Shown piece after piece: positions 1 through 11,131 of a stretch of 64,000 nucleotides of DNA (its first letter is position 1; every line of letters begins with the position of its first letter). This DNA is from Aplectana chamaeleonis (taxonomy: Eukaryota > Nematoda > Chromadorea > Rhabditida > Cosmocercidae): assembly GCA_029168955.1 (NCBI GenBank), contig JAPDOI010000021.1:1339501-1403500 (forward strand), written 5' to 3'. Under the pieces are notes generated by a model that ran no database searches, was not told where the DNA came from, and saw only the letters and a list, made by a program, of their open reading frames with translations. Both the position numbers and the translations under genes were made by a program.

Positions 1-42
1 GGAAATAAATCACACTCGGAAATAGGATATACTTGGCAATTT

Positions 43-476
43 TTGAGCAATCTTGCCTTCCACGCCAGTGTTTTCCCACACATTGGAGTACGAGAATTAG
101 AAAAGAAACTTGAGAAAACATGTGATAAGTTAGAGTGATAGCATTACCAAATGGGAATGCACGATAGAAACAACTTTATTCACCTGAAAATATCATGTAT
201 AGTTCAGTTCCGCAATCGCGTTCAGTTCTCAGATTGTATGTTCACCTATGTAATCCTCCATTTCAAAAAGTTAGCCGAAGTAGAGCGGCATTCTCAAAAA
301 TGGACGAGAGTTATTCGGTATGCAGACATGTTACATTCAAGCAAATCAAGCTATTTCTCTCGTGCGCTCCCATGAGATCTCTATCACTCTATCTTATCAC
401 ATGTTTTCTCAAGTTTCATTTCTAATTCTCGTACTCGAACGGGTGGGAAATACAGACGTGGAAGGCAAGATTGCTC
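43..476. repeat. Inverted repeat (MITE-like)
   Basis: The left arm (about 43-140) reappears as its reverse complement at about 366-476, with scattered mismatches. The shared stretch includes TTGAGCAATCTTGCCTTCC and the GAGAAAACATGTGATAAG motif. A loop of about 225 bp separates the arms and contains AGTTCCGCAATCGCGTTCAG, which recurs in the hairpin at 46420. No transposase is present, so this is read as a non-autonomous fold-back element or its remnant. The small ORFs here are not convincing genes. Confidence 0.6.
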
Positions 477-489
477 AAACATTGTCACA

Positions 490-850
490 TATTGTCATCC
501 TGGATGGTTTTTGGCGCTTCAAACGTCGTAGACGGCATGGTAGGAGCCGTGCGGTCTTATTTATGCTGTTATCTACACCACGTTTGTGAGTGTGTATGCT
601 ACCCTTAAGGGGTGACGTCAAAAAGCGGTTGATGCTTCACTGGGATGGTAATATCAGGTCTACAGGATGTTGATAGGATGTGAACGCGGAATCGGGGATG
701 GAGACCCTCCTCCGATGGGATGTCTACAGCAAAGCGTTTCCGCGGATAGGTTGTCTACGGCACCAAGGAGGGGTGACGGCAGTTCTCGAGGGCGATCCAT
801 GCCCCTTTTGGATGTCTACAGGGAGCATTGCGTGAGGTGACATCTCATTC
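490..850. other. No gene seen; irregular GTCTACAG motif
   Basis: This stretch precedes the Penelope-like remnant. The motif TCTACAG or TCTACGG occurs about four times (near 657, 720, 747 and 812) at irregular spacing, often preceded by GATG. No open frame resembles a known family. It may be the 5' region of the element that follows. Confidence 0.4.
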
Positions 851-1772
851 GTGTCCTGTGGACAACAGCGAACGTCTGAGAATCCGCTTTCATACAAAAA
901 TAGCCATCCCTTCTTTTCACTCAGAATCACCAAAGAAAGAAAAAACAGAGGTAAAAATAAAAACAAAAAGTCCAGAAATAGAGAAAAATATAAGGAAATT
1001 CTCAATTATCTTACTAATCAAGAGAATAATTTCGATAAACCTATGGAAATTTATAGATTACTCAAGTCCATGGATAAGAAAAATATTCAAAGCCTTCTGA
1101 AGTTATCACTTTCAGCAGAATTTCTGAGAAATACTCAACAAAAATATAGATTCCTTGTCTTCTGTTTGCTAACCAGCTTGCATTATAACAACCATATGTG
1201 CAAATCTAAAATACGTAAATTGGAAGGTCATGTTATCAAAATTCCTTTTGCTAACAAAATATTTGACAAAGTAAATTTCAATAAAATATTCAATTCTCTC
1301 ACCATCAAAAACATAATTGGGGTCGTGGATAAAAATGAAAAAAAATTTAGACCAATATTTACCTACAGCAATCCTATTTCTGCTAGAATCTACAATTATA
1401 ATAAATTTCTGAGAACTCTGACTACCACTGAAATAAAGATATTTTGAGTTTGTCGTGTGTTTGTGAAACAAATAGTGATAAATATCATAATTATATCTGC
1501 TCTAGCAATGGGCATATAATTACAGGAAATTTGGATATAATCGACGATGTTGTTTTCCGTAACATCCTTTGCAAAGGCACTAAGTTTAGATTCAACGACA
1601 AATCTAATAGACAAGATATTAAAATTATTTTTGATCAAACCACACTAGAGGTTGTCAATTACTTGATCAATAAATTCAAGCTAAATGGCGAGAAAATAAA
1701 CCGTATTATGTCTTTTTTAAACACGGAATACAGGACAAAATTAAAACCACTTCTTCATGGAGAGTTACTTAA

Positions 1773-2219
1773 AGGCAGCGTTCACGATGATCATCCTCGT
1801 TGACTTTTCTCAGTGTAATGATAGGGGAGAAGGATCCTAGGCTCCCAGTGTCGAAAGAACGGTAGAAAACGAGCCAGGAGCGGCAAAATAACGGCTGCAA
1901 ACAAGCGTTTTGGTGCCCCAGACACGCCCCGTGCCCCAGATCCGCCCCTTGAAAGGAACAATAGAAGACTCAGTTTATAGGAATGATCAAGGGAAGGAAG
2001 TGCTGATAAGTGAGATAATCGCTTCATTGCACTGATAGGTTTCATCCTTCTAACGGTCAATTCCTCCACGCTCAAAAATCAACGTAAACAAGAGAGGGCC
2101 TATTTCGGCTCAAAAACGCGTCTTTCGTGTCCTTTTTAAGCATGCCTTGCTATATAGGGCACCAGACCTTCCGTAAACCGTGGAGATATTGGAAGTGAAA
2201 TTTATCGTGAACACTGCCT
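1773..2219. mobile_element. TTAA-flanked non-autonomous element (A-type)
   Basis: The ends are AGGCAGCGTTCACGAT and its near reverse complement ATCGTGAACACTGCCT. TTAA flanks it at 1769-1772 and 2220-2223. It lies inside the PLE reading frame. The interior shows no transposase. The right TTAA is shared with the next element, so one inserted into the other's target duplication. Outer ends are similar to those of the elements at 7227, 10398 and 25569, but the interior differs. Confidence 0.8.
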
Positions 2220-2223
2220 TTAA

Positions 2224-2677
2224 AGGCAGCATACACGCTCGTAAACGTAATTGAGATAACCACGGAATTAGAATGGTATGGCACCCAACACAACGTTCGC
2301 GCATTTTGAAGCGTCAAAAACGACCCACAATGACGCTACACGCGTGAGAAGTTGTCCCCGCCCCCTGTATTTGCGCCCTCTTCCAAAACAGGGAGCTGGA
2401 GCCATTCGCACCGTCGGCAACGTTTGTGGGTGGTGAAATAGGTGCAATAGGTGAACCACACAGATCGACGACGGTGGAAATGGCCCAGCACCCCTGTTTT
2501 GGAGGAGGACGCAAATACAGGGGGTGGGCAAATACAGGGGCGGGGCCAACTTCTCACTCGTGAAGCGTCATTGTGGGTCGTTTTTGACGCTTCAAAATGC
2601 GTGAACGTTGTGTTGGGTGCCATACCATTCTAATTCCGTGGGTATCTCAATTACGTTTACGAGCGTGTATGCTGCTT
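2224..2677. mobile_element. TTAA-flanked palindromic MITE (B-type)
   Basis: Almost the entire 454 bp is an inverted repeat, with arms of about 220 bp. It starts AGGCAGCATACACGCTCG and ends with the reverse complement, where the last bases are GCTGCTT instead of GCTGCCT. TTAA follows at 2678-2681. Removing both adjacent elements and one TTAA gives a continuous ELLKENTRKSP in the PLE protein. Internal modules CCCGCCCCTGTATTTGCG and CAAAACAGGGG are repeated in inverted orientation. It is non-coding. Confidence 0.85.
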
Positions 2678-3356
2678 TTAAAGAAAATACTAGGAAGTCT
2701 CCATATGAAGTTGACAAAAGGTTGCAAAATACTTTCATATTTTGTTCATTGGATAAGGCTAGTAATAACTATGGACTAATTTGTAAGAAGTACTACCTTA
2801 TGTTCCTAATGAAAGAAATGGGAATTGCTTTTGATGAAGTCAACAATACAATAGTACATGGAAATAACAATGAAGTTTATGAAGCCGTTCCAAATGCAAA
2901 TGATGTTTCAATAATTCTTAAGCATAAGTTTTTCAACCTTAAGAACAAGTTGAAATTCCTAGTCGATTGTACACTTCCATTGATTTATGATATACCAAAG
3001 CTACATAAAAATCCCATCAAATTTAGATGTATAACAGGAGCACATAATAGCAGTTCGAAACCTCTCGCTCAGGAATTATGTGTGGTATTTACAACACTGA
3101 AGAAGCATTTTGTAAATTACGCTAACATAGTTAAATCTCGGAACAAAACAATAAAAACATACTGGTCAATTGCAAACATAAATATTGCTGAGCAACTGAA
3201 CTCATTTAAAAATAACAATGCGAAACTTTATTCGGCAGATTTCACTGATATGTTCACCAACCTACCTCATACTACTATTATTGGCTGTATGAGTTATTTG
3301 GTCAACATATGCTTTAAAAATGCTAATAAAAAGTTTATCGCAAGTAATGGTTTTAA

Positions 3357-3826
3357 AGGCAGCATACACGCTCGTAAACGTAATTGAGATAACTACGGAA
3401 TTAGAATGGTATGCAATCGAAAACAACGCCCATGCATTTTGAAGCGTCAAAAACGACCCACAATGACGCTACACGGGTGAGAAGTTGGCCCCGCCCCTGT
3501 ATCTGCCCGCCTCCTGTATTTGCGTCCTCCTCCAAAACAGGGGTTCTGGGCCATTCCCACCGCCGGCGACGTTTGTGGGTGGTGGAATAGGTACAACAGG
3601 TAAACCACACACACTGATGACGGTGGAATTGGCTCAGCACCCCTGTTTTGGAGGAGGACGCAAATACAGGAGGCGGGCAGATACAGGGGCGGGGCCAACT
3701 TCTCACTCGTGTCGCGTCATTGTGGGTCGTTTTTGACGCTTCAAAATGCGTGGGCGTTGTGTTCGGTGCCATACCATTCTAATTCCGTAGTTATCTCAAT
3801 TACGTTTACGAGCGTGTATGCTGCCT
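3357..3826. mobile_element. TTAA-flanked palindromic MITE (B-type, copy 2)
   Basis: Second B-type copy, 470 bp and nearly fully palindromic, flanked by TTAA at 3353-3356 and 3827-3830. Excision restores ASNGFKSFYTDN in the PLE RT. The arms match those at 2224-2677 and 20967-21427. Short ORFs in it appear on both strands because of the palindrome and are not genes. Confidence 0.88.
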
Positions 3827-4570
3827 TTAAGTCTTTCTACACGGACAACCAATCGAAAAACGGTAGTTACAGATATTATACTAAGCATGACTTAATTTAC
3901 TACACTGACTACCTTCTCAATAATAGCTACTGTTTATTCGGTAGCGTCGTTTTTAAGCAGAAACAAGGGGTTCCACAAGGCGGTAATTTTAGCCCCATCC
4001 TAGCAGACTTGGTTTTATCAGTGATGGAGTTCAAATTTTCAAAAACTTTGTCTTTTGATCGTATGTTTTGTTTGAGCCTTATAGATATATGGATGACCTA
4101 TTAATCATCCATAACAAAACGGACAATTATATAGAAGACATGCTAGCTGTTGTTTACAATAATTTGTTAGAGATTAAAAGAACCCATAGGGACAATTTTC
4201 ACACCAACTACTTAGATATCAATATAAAAATAGATAGTAACGGAATTTAGACTAGTTTATACAATAAAACGGACGACTTGATTTCCTCGTTAAGAAATTC
4301 CCGCAGTCAGATTCAGCAGTTTCTGTTATCATCAAGGCCTCAACAATATACACGGAGACCTTGAGGATAGCCAATGTCTGTTCTGAGGTGGGATTTTTCA
4401 TTGATAAATTAAGGGAGTTAAAAAACTCGCTTTTGCATAATGGATACTCTTCTGAATTCATTACTGTGAACATAGTCAAATGTATCTATCGCAACAAAAA
4501 AGTTTCATATAAATTTCTTCTGCCAGATGATCACAATAACATTAAGAAAGTTCTTGCTGCTATTTTATGA

Positions 4571-5699
4571 GGGTTAGAGATAGCTACACTCTAATCTTGA
4601 TTCCGATTCCTTCCCCCATACCACCATTTGTTTGACTACCGGCATGGTTTGACCTTATCGATCACATTTTGTTTCGGACTCATTGTTTCTTCCCCCCCCC
4701 CCTCTTGGACTCTTTTTGCCTTTTTCCACCATTTTCATGTCTCAAATTTCAAGTAATATCCCATGTGGCTCTTTACCAACAGTTCTCGCTCAATCTCCTC
4801 GTCCCATTGCTCTTTCTCATCGACAATTCTGTTCCTCACTGAGGAGCCTCGGCAGAATTGTTTGGTAAAGTTCGTCTGCGGGTAGAGGCGAAACGAATTT
4901 TATCATCTTCTATTTCCTCAGCATCTACCTTTTCATCTTTTTCTTGTAACTTCCCTCATTTGCAACCGATGTATGCGAGCCGACCTGAATAAAAAAAAGA
5001 GGCTGCGAATGAAGGGAAGAACGGGGCTATTGGTCGGAAACCATCGCTCATCTCGCCAGTGTTGAGCTCGAAAGATCGTAAAAGGGGCGTGCCAAAGTGG
5101 CTCCCGGATGTGGGAGCCCCAGGGTGGCTATATCTCGCTTATTCGGAGGAGTTGAGAGCTCGCACTTGGCAAGTGGTATGTGGGGTGGGTCTACTTCACA
5201 ATTATGTGGAAATCCCAGGTTTCTTCCCTGAGCTTGGGCTGTGCCTTAGAAGAACGTAAAGGCCAACCGAACATTGCTCGACACGACTCGGTTGCGTCAC
5301 GGCTCGTAAACGAAATTCATCATAGCAATTTGATAAAGGGTAGGGTATAAAAGAAGTAGAGAGCGGTATGTCTTCATTCACATACCGTCCTTCTTCAGGG
5401 GTGAGCATTTGAGGATCTGCCTGGACTACGAAGTAGGAAAACAGCACCACCGGTAGTCAAGATATAACAAAGCAGGAGTATAAACTCACAAGGGAAGTGT
5501 ACAACGCGTAGGTCGGATCTGCGAAAAGGACCAGCATCGTTAGTATCTCTTCTGGCTCAATAGTAAAAATGCGCAGTATCCCGCCTCGAGCTGCAGGTTC
5601 GAACAAGTTATGAGCATTTTTTAAGCCTCGTGAAAAGGCAAGGGTACCATCAGGCATTTTTTTGTTTCAAAAAAAATTTTTTTTTGTTTCAAAAATTTT
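4571..5699. other. No gene; degraded MITE pieces and homopolymer runs
   Basis: After the PLE the sequence has a C-run near 4690. At about 4990-5050 there is a piece (AATGAAGGGAAGAACGGGGC) shared with the interiors of the A-type elements at 7227 and 25569. At about 5140-5220 there is similarity to the element at 18581 (the segment before its right end). A and T runs at 5660-5725 look like degenerate low-complexity sequence. No credible coding region was found. Confidence 0.5.
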
Positions 5700-6060
5700 T
5701 TGAGTTTCAAAAAATTTTCTCGGGTTTAGCCCAAAACTTGTATGTAGGGGTAATCTAGGGTGGTGAACACGAATGTGGAGTCCATTTGTCGAAATATTGA
5801 GGTTTAATGTAGGTTACGGTTAATAACATGTCATTTAGGGGGCAAAAGCCACCTTAGTATTCTGAAAATCGACAAACGGACTCCACATTCGTATTCTCCC
5901 TGCCCGAATAACCTCCGTATACAAATTTTGAGTAAAATCTGAGATTTGACCAAACTACCGTATACCCACCGTAATCTACCATAATCTGTTTTCCCCGGTT
6001 GGGAAGCTTCAAACAAAATTAGCCGAAAACTTTAGAAAATCGACTAATAAACCACAGATT
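5700..6060. repeat. Dispersed repeat F, copy 1
   Basis: A block with GGTTAC, ATGTCATTTAGGGG and the CCCGAATAAC motif matches both arms of the inverted repeat at 45180-45790, diverged but clearly alignable. The TACCGTATACCCACCGTAATCTA stretch lies near its end. It has no coding content. From 6060 to about 6500 nothing specific is recognised before the LINE 5' region. Confidence 0.6.
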
Positions 6061-6759
6061 CGTGATCAGCGCCCCAAAAACCCTTCCTGGGGGATTTTCA
6101 AGTCTAATCCGGAACATTTTTCTAAAACTCTTTCAGAGTTAATCGGTATAAATAATCCCCTCTAATCGGTATAAATATTCGCCCAACCGAAAATCAGTAA
6201 GTCCAAAACGCTGTCAGTCTGGCCAAAGTATGGAAAATGCGCCTTCACACAAATTTTGCTCAGGTGGGTAGTTTTGGGCGCTGAGCACATTTATGAGGTC
6301 CGTTTCCGACTTTTCGAAAGATTAATGCCCTTCTTGGAGGGTACAAAAAGCACAAAAAACGACCTTTTCAAGCTTGTAACTTCTTGGAATCTTCAGCTCG
6401 GGGCGGGATACAGCGCAGTTTCACTATTGAGCCACTAACGATACTAGTCATTTCGGCAGATGCGTTTACCACTCTAAACACTCCCCTTGTAAGCGTTTTG
6501 CTGGAGTTTCTGTAAGAACAATGACTGATAGCACTACTAAATGGATCCGAGATGCTCAACCTACGCGTGGTGGATCTGTTGAGTCGACTATCAAGATCAA
6601 GAAGACTCATCAAACGAGCGTCAACAACTCCACGTGGAGTTTTTTTCTGTATGGGAGTGTAAATGGTTGGCTGCTGCACTCCTTCGTATTCCACTGTTGC
6701 GAGCTGGCATTGAGAAGAACCCTGAACCGCGAAACAAGACCGCGATATCCATGCCATCA

Positions 6760-7095
6760 GGCCCCCGTCATAGTCGGCCGAAAAACTGGCCGTCCCAGTT
6801 CCACCCGGTCGATATATATGAGACACATGCAGGACGGGAAGAAATGAAGTGATAAAAATTATTCTCAACTGATAAAATTCCACCTTCTCTATGTCGTCCT
6901 TGGTCGTATCAGGTGGATTTTTATCATTCCAGACGGTTTTTATCAGTTGGGGTCAAACTTTATCATATCATAGGACGATTTTTATCATTCGAGGATGATT
7001 TTTATCACTTCATTTCTTCCCGTTTTGCGTGCTTCTCATACCTATCGACCGGGTGGGATTAGGACGGCCGCTTTCGGCCGACTATGACGGGGGCT
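6760..7095. mobile_element. GGCCCC-ended TIR element (D-type, copy 1)
   Basis: Inverted ends read GGCCCCCGTCATAGTCGG and CCGACTATGACGGGGGC. A 3-bp TCA flanks both sides (6757-6759 and 7096-7098). Taking out the element and one TCA leaves 14 bases that align without gap to the corresponding part of the copy at 37600. The interior has GATAAAAAT-rich inverted sequence and the CCGGTCGATA motif typical of this family. It is non-coding, with a PIF/Harbinger-like 3-bp target duplication. Confidence 0.8.
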
Positions 7096-7226
7096 TCATT
7101 GTGGATATCGGCACAACATGCGAGCATCCAGTGCGGTGGTCGCCTTGGCTGGGTACACCTCAAATGTTCGGTGTTAACTAGCTACATTGATTACACTGAT
7201 GCCTATTGTTGTATATCTTGTATTGA

Positions 7227-7695
7227 AGGCAGTGTTCACGATGCAAATCGTTTTTCTGCTTTTCCACCTATCTTGAAGACGGTCCCATGCTGATTTCAAT
7301 GATGCCCCTGGAATCGTACAAGATCCTCTGGAAACGGAGTTATGGCCCCTCAAAAATTGAGCTAGGGAAGCATTGTGGACGAGTTGTCCGAGGCTTGTAA
7401 ATCCCGTTTTTTGCAGCCGATGTGTGCGAGCTGACCTGAGTAAAGAGAGAAGTTGAGAATGAAGGGAAGAACGGGGCTTTTGATCGGAAACCATCGGCCA
7501 TCTAACCACGATTTCAGGGCAACTCTTATAGGGCGTGGGCGGAGTGGCCTAATGGGTTGTCTGGCCCACGAGATTTTCACCCACTTACCGGCCGTTTTTC
7601 GTCGCTTTTCCGTTCTTAATCTTCTTGTGGAGACCTAAAGCTTACGTTTTAGCCAAAAAAAAAAACGTGCAACTTTTTCATCGCGAACACTGCCT
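7227..7695. mobile_element. TTAA-flanked non-autonomous element (A-type, copy 2)
   Basis: The ends AGGCAGTGTTCACGAT and ATCGCGAACACTGCCT are flanked by TTGA (a mutated TTAA, 7223-7226) and TTAA (7696-7699). It sits at the boundary between the PHD finger and the endonuclease domain. The same element type occupies exactly the same site in reverse orientation at 25569. The interior matches that copy closely (GAAGGGAAGAACGGGGC and the GTTGTCCGAGGCTTGTAA stretch). Confidence 0.82.
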
Positions 7696-7905
7696 TTAAC
7701 TCTCCTCCTACGGTTCCTCTTCACAGTCTAAACGTTTTTCAACTTAACATCAACGGCTTGCGTGCCAAACTTATGGAACTTACATTGCACATTGAACGCT
7801 TTCACTCTGATGTCATTCTCCTACAGGAGACCAAACTTAGCGTGTCCTCCCCTTCCCAGCACCGCCTTCCCGGCTATACATTTCATTTTAGCAAAGGTTC
7901 CTTTT

Positions 7906-8230
7906 GAAAAAAAACAAGAAGGTCGGTCATGATCTTCAGGTTGTTATTTTCCGTAATCTATCGTAAACCTGAAAGCGGACTTCATAATTGCGTTCAGCGC
8001 CCCAAATAACATTCACTGTGGGCGGACTATAATATCAAAGTTTACCCCTCTCCCACCCGCGCTCGCACCCCTTCTGCTTGAACAATACTAGTTGGGAATC
8101 GAACTTTTTTGAACCTGTGAAGGTTTACGCACCCACAAAAGGGTTCCACCCACACGGAGGTCTCGCAAACCTATTTGGAGATTTCTTATCCGTCCAAATG
8201 TAGAACTCAGTCGATATATGTTTAGTAGTG
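7906..8230. other. No gene seen
   Basis: Between the truncated family-2 piece and the 3' tail of the minus-strand family-2 LINE there is no recognisable coding sequence. A short part (about 7940-8030) contains GTAATCTATCGTAAACC and CAGCGCCCCAAATAAC, loosely similar to dispersed repeat F. Confidence 0.45.
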
Positions 8231-8269
8231 CTTCTTCTTCTTATCAGCCACATTGGAGTTTCTTCTTAA

Positions 8270-8822
8270 AGGCATCGTACGCGCAAAAAACCGTGTCTCA
8301 TTTTTTGATGTTTTTGCGCGGACAATTCTCTGACATACAGAATAAAAGTGGAAAGGCTCCTTAAAACCATCAACTTTCGCGAAAAAACTCGTTTTAAAAC
8401 GTCTCGAATTATTCTCTTCTCACCCCTCCGTCAATTTCGGTGTGTCTAGTGCAATACGTCGGAAGTTTTTTTCGCAAACGTCGGATGTGTTTTTTGCTTT
8501 AAACTTATTAAGTGGGTGAATTTCTCTTGCCTTTCATTCACTGGACCTTATTCTAAAAAAAGAAGTATCCATTGGGGCAAGTTTGAATGTGAGAATTTCC
8601 CGAAATAAAAATTTCAAATGCTGAATCATCTGCGCCTGTGATGGCGCTTCTGTTCCTAGTGCTAGATGGTTGGTGAAAACTGGTGGCGGATCGTCATTTT
8701 GAACCACTCCAAGTTCAGAACCATGTTTTTGAAGCGCGAAACTTCACCGACGTAGTCCACCGGGCTCATTCATGAAATTGAGCCTGAAAAAAGGAAAATG
8801 GTTTTCAGCGCGAACGATGCCT
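8270..8822. mobile_element. TTAA-flanked non-autonomous element (C-type)
   Basis: The ends AGGCATCGTACGCGC and GCGCGAACGATGCCT are flanked by TTAA at 8266-8269 and 8823-8826. The insertion touches the stop codon of the minus-strand family-2 ORF, so the TAA stop is part of the target duplication. The interior is unrelated to the A- and B-types and has no coding signal. Confidence 0.78.
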
Positions 8823-9515
8823 TTAAAGGCGTAGAAAGGCGGCCACATCACACGGCTTGTTCCACATATCACGAGCAGACAGAGAAGTAGGTCTGGCAGA
8901 GCATGAAAATAGATGTCGTGAATCATGACCAGTATTATGACAGTCAGGACATTGATCCGGGACCGACTCGTCGATCCTGTGTATGTTGGCTTTGGGGTAC
9001 GAAGAATGACCGCAACGTAGACCCCCTAGAGTGACGCGGGAGCGTCTGGGCAGAGTCTTCTCACTGTCATCGACCGTAGGAGGCACATTGCCAAGAATGG
9101 GATTGGGAGGGGCACAGGACAGGTATTCAGACACAAATCTGGTGTGCTCGATTTGCTGTAGCCTCTTCCTTGTGAGTTCAGAGGTGGCCCATCTTTGACG
9201 ATCCAATGTAGAAATAGCGGCATGGAGCGGTGTGCGAATATTATAGGGATGAGGACCAGATGACAGGAGCGGGTAGTTGGAATGTGCGGCATTCTTGACT
9301 AGGCCAATGTGGAACTGTTGTGACTGCAGTTGGCGGTGCTCTTTTACAGGAAGTATGGCACATTCTTGATGAAGATGGGGTACAGGTGTTGACTTTGAGC
9401 AGCCAGTGATGACACGTAGTGCAGTATTTTGTACGCGTTGAAGCTTGCTCCAAGAGGCATCCGACAGGTGTCTAGTCCATATCGGAGCTCCATACTCCAG
9501 ATTAGGCTGTATCAC
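8823..9515 (-). pseudogene. Family-2 LINE C-terminus with zinc knuckle
   Basis: A 230-codon open segment is the C-terminal part of a LINE polyprotein. It follows the RT thumb (IQPNLEYGAPIW, SKLQRVQNTALRVITGC) and ends with the Cys/His motif CPDCHNTGHDSRHLFSC and ARDMWNKPCDVAAFLRL. It aligns end to end with family 3 at 24700-25388. The N-terminal side is cut by the plus-strand CR1 insertion, and the RT part lies at 19272-20962. The segment is open but separated from its RT, so it is not functional alone. Confidence 0.8.
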
Positions 9516-9694
9516 TTCAATGACGAACTCTGGTGTCGACCGGTCGGCCTAATCAGCGCTCTCATTCGACTATTCTCAAGAAATCTCTGGCTACGTTCAA
9601 AGCCTTGTCGTTGTCGTCAGTCTGCGAGGAACTTTGTGGCGGGTTCTGGTTCTTTTGAGAATTTACTAAAAGCCACCAGCAAAGGTAAATTGGA

Positions 9695-9857
9695 CAGTAA
9701 ACTCCAAATACCGTGCGGTACCGATTGCCACAACGGCATGAAATGATGATATCAGTTACATTTTTATAGCAGACCGACCGACTCAGACTCTCAAATGAAA
9801 GTTGTAAAGTATTTTATGGCTTTGTGGCAATCGGTACCGCACGGTATTTTTCGTCTA
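9695..9857. mobile_element. Short TIR element E with 10-bp target duplication
   Basis: A 163-bp element with inverted inner sequence AATACCGTGCGGTACCGATT at both ends. The direct repeat GTAAATTGGA flanks it at 9685-9694 and 9858-9867. A target duplication this long fits Mutator-like MITEs. Its first 35 bases recur almost unchanged at 53007. Confidence 0.75.
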
Positions 9858-9930
9858 GTAAATTGGACTGATTTCGTTGGCCGTCGCATGGTTGTTGTTG
9901 TACAGCAGCGTGACTGATATTTGATTACCA

Positions 9931-11008
9931 TTGAGATCAATGCCGTCGTCTACTGCTGCCATGTCTCAAAAGAAAGCCAGGAGCAGACCCATCGAGGAAA
10001 ACGAACCAGATGCGTCGAATGATATCGAATTGGCAGTGGAGCAAATGCGTGCTGATAAGAGAACGCCAGTATTTTTGAAAACTCTGATCCTCCATGTTAT
10101 TGATGTTCAAGGTCAACTTTCGACTGTACTCACGAAAAATTTAGAGCTCCAAAGTCAAATTGCGACATTGCGTAATGAGAATGACGAGCTGCGTAAGGCC
10201 TTAGCTGATGCGCATAAGAATTCTTCTCCTATTCCTGTGGATGGATTGAATTGTTCTTGTTCTGTCGAATTTTCTGAGGAGAAAGAGCGCCAGCGCTCAA
10301 TTGTGATATCGGGTATAGCTGAGCCTAGGAATTCTTCTTCCACAACTAGGGCAATTCTCAACTATGATAGTGTGAAAAATGTACTTGACCATCTTAAAGG
10401 CAGTGTTCACGATAATCTTCGATCTTGAGATTAATCGCTAAATCGATTGTTTGGCCCTCGAGTAGAACTAAAATGACGAAGAAACCAAGAAAAACGCACC
10501 AGAAGGGCACGAAATCCTCAAGTATCAGCCCGCCTCTTAAGTATCAATGGAACTGTTCGTTGTGGCAATGAAAACTTTTGTGGACCCGCCTTTTGCAATT
10601 CTCCATTCTGTGTCGCTCCGTTCTTTCCTTCGGGTCCTAACTAATACTGTTTTGCCCAAAATATTCTTCCATTTTCGATTAGTCCCATTTTTTACCGGTG
10701 ATGACCACCGTGAACATGTTAATCCAACCAGACAACTAGTCCAGGCCATAGAATAATACCACTGAAATAAGACGAATTAGTGCGTTTCTCGCCGTTTCTT
10801 CGTGATTTTGGTAACACTTGGTTGCTAACGCATTGTTTTGAGTGGAAAACTTGGAAACGAGAATCATCGTGAACACTGCCTTTAAGGTTGAATGTGTCCC
10901 ACAATCTGTTTACAGATTAGGAAAACCTAATGTGGAACGTGCTCGTTTGTTGAAGGTTGTTTTACCTAGCTCTTATTATCAACGCCTCATTCTCACAAGA
11001 GCCCACTG
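9931..11008 (+). pseudogene. CR1-like ORF1, N-terminal and middle part
   Basis: Likely the nucleic-acid-binding first ORF of the CR1 element. The stretch from MSQKKARSRP through a heptad-like, Leu-rich segment (about 10090-10200, LRNENDELRKALADAH) suggests a coiled coil. It then has RQRSIVISGIAE and, after a MITE, VPQSVYRLGKPNVERARLLKVVLPS, an ORF1 signature seen in many CR1/L2 elements. Excising 10398-10881 with one TTAA gives DHLKVECVPQ in frame. The ORF is cut near 11008 by a reversed CR1 copy and resumes at 14339. Confidence 0.7.
10398..10881. mobile_element. TTAA-flanked non-autonomous element (A-type, copy 3)
   Basis: The ends AGGCAGTGTTCACGAT and ATCGTGAACACTGCCT are perfect inverted repeats, flanked by TTAA at 10394-10397 and 10882-10885. 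The element sits in CR1 ORF1, and removing it restores the frame exactly. The interior holds no transposase. Confidence 0.88.
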
Positions 11009-11131
11009 GTTAATAATAATAATAATAATAATTCATTACGCTGTTTAGGACAGACGTTAGATAAACAATAAAAACAATTACATTCATCATTCTAGTATAG
11101 TATCACAATGATAACAATTCAGTGATAAAAA

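Larger units (their letters stand above)
851..4570 (+). pseudogene. Penelope-like reverse transcriptase, interrupted and frameshifted
   Basis: Broken gene for an RNA-directed DNA polymerase of the Penelope-like/telomerase-like RT group. Coding pieces lie at about 851-1444, 1444-1768, 2682-3352, 3831-4090, 4068-4247 and 4361-4570. The fragments include a GHIITGNLDIIDD block, an IPKLHKNPIKFRCI block (motif typical of PLE RTs, about 2990-3030), motif A with SADFTDMFTNLPH (about 3232-3270), GVPQGGNFSPILADL (about 3967-4011) and the catalytic YRYMDDLL (about 4080-4103). Three palindromic elements split it, and excising each at TTAA rejoins the frame. Frameshifts lie near 1444 and 4080, with a stop at 4248. 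The GHxxTGDL and KLHKNP blocks resemble a family widespread in cnidarians and other invertebrates; Naiad-type PLE is possible but unproven. No GIY-YIG domain is visible here. Confidence 0.75.
6500..7905 (+). pseudogene. Family-2 LINE, 5' piece (PHD finger + start of endonuclease)
   Basis: Remnant of the N-terminal part of a non-LTR retrotransposon polyprotein, matched to the better copy at 37384. It covers the leader with a degenerate GIEKNPEP (6703-6729; the other copies have ERNPGP), then SAQHASIQCGG and the C-x2-C residues of a PHD-like zinc finger (about 7100-7220). After an insertion it continues with the start of the AP-endonuclease domain (FQLNINGLRAKL, LLQETKLS; about 7735-7850). Homology stops near 7905 after LPGYTFHF. 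Two MITEs split it (6760-7095 and 7227-7695). It is dead: 3' truncated, with several frameshifts. Confidence 0.7.

Noticed and set aside
2268..2640. Several ORFs with CICVLLQNRG-type peptides in B-type elements
   Set aside because: They appear on both strands as mirror images because the MITE is palindromic.
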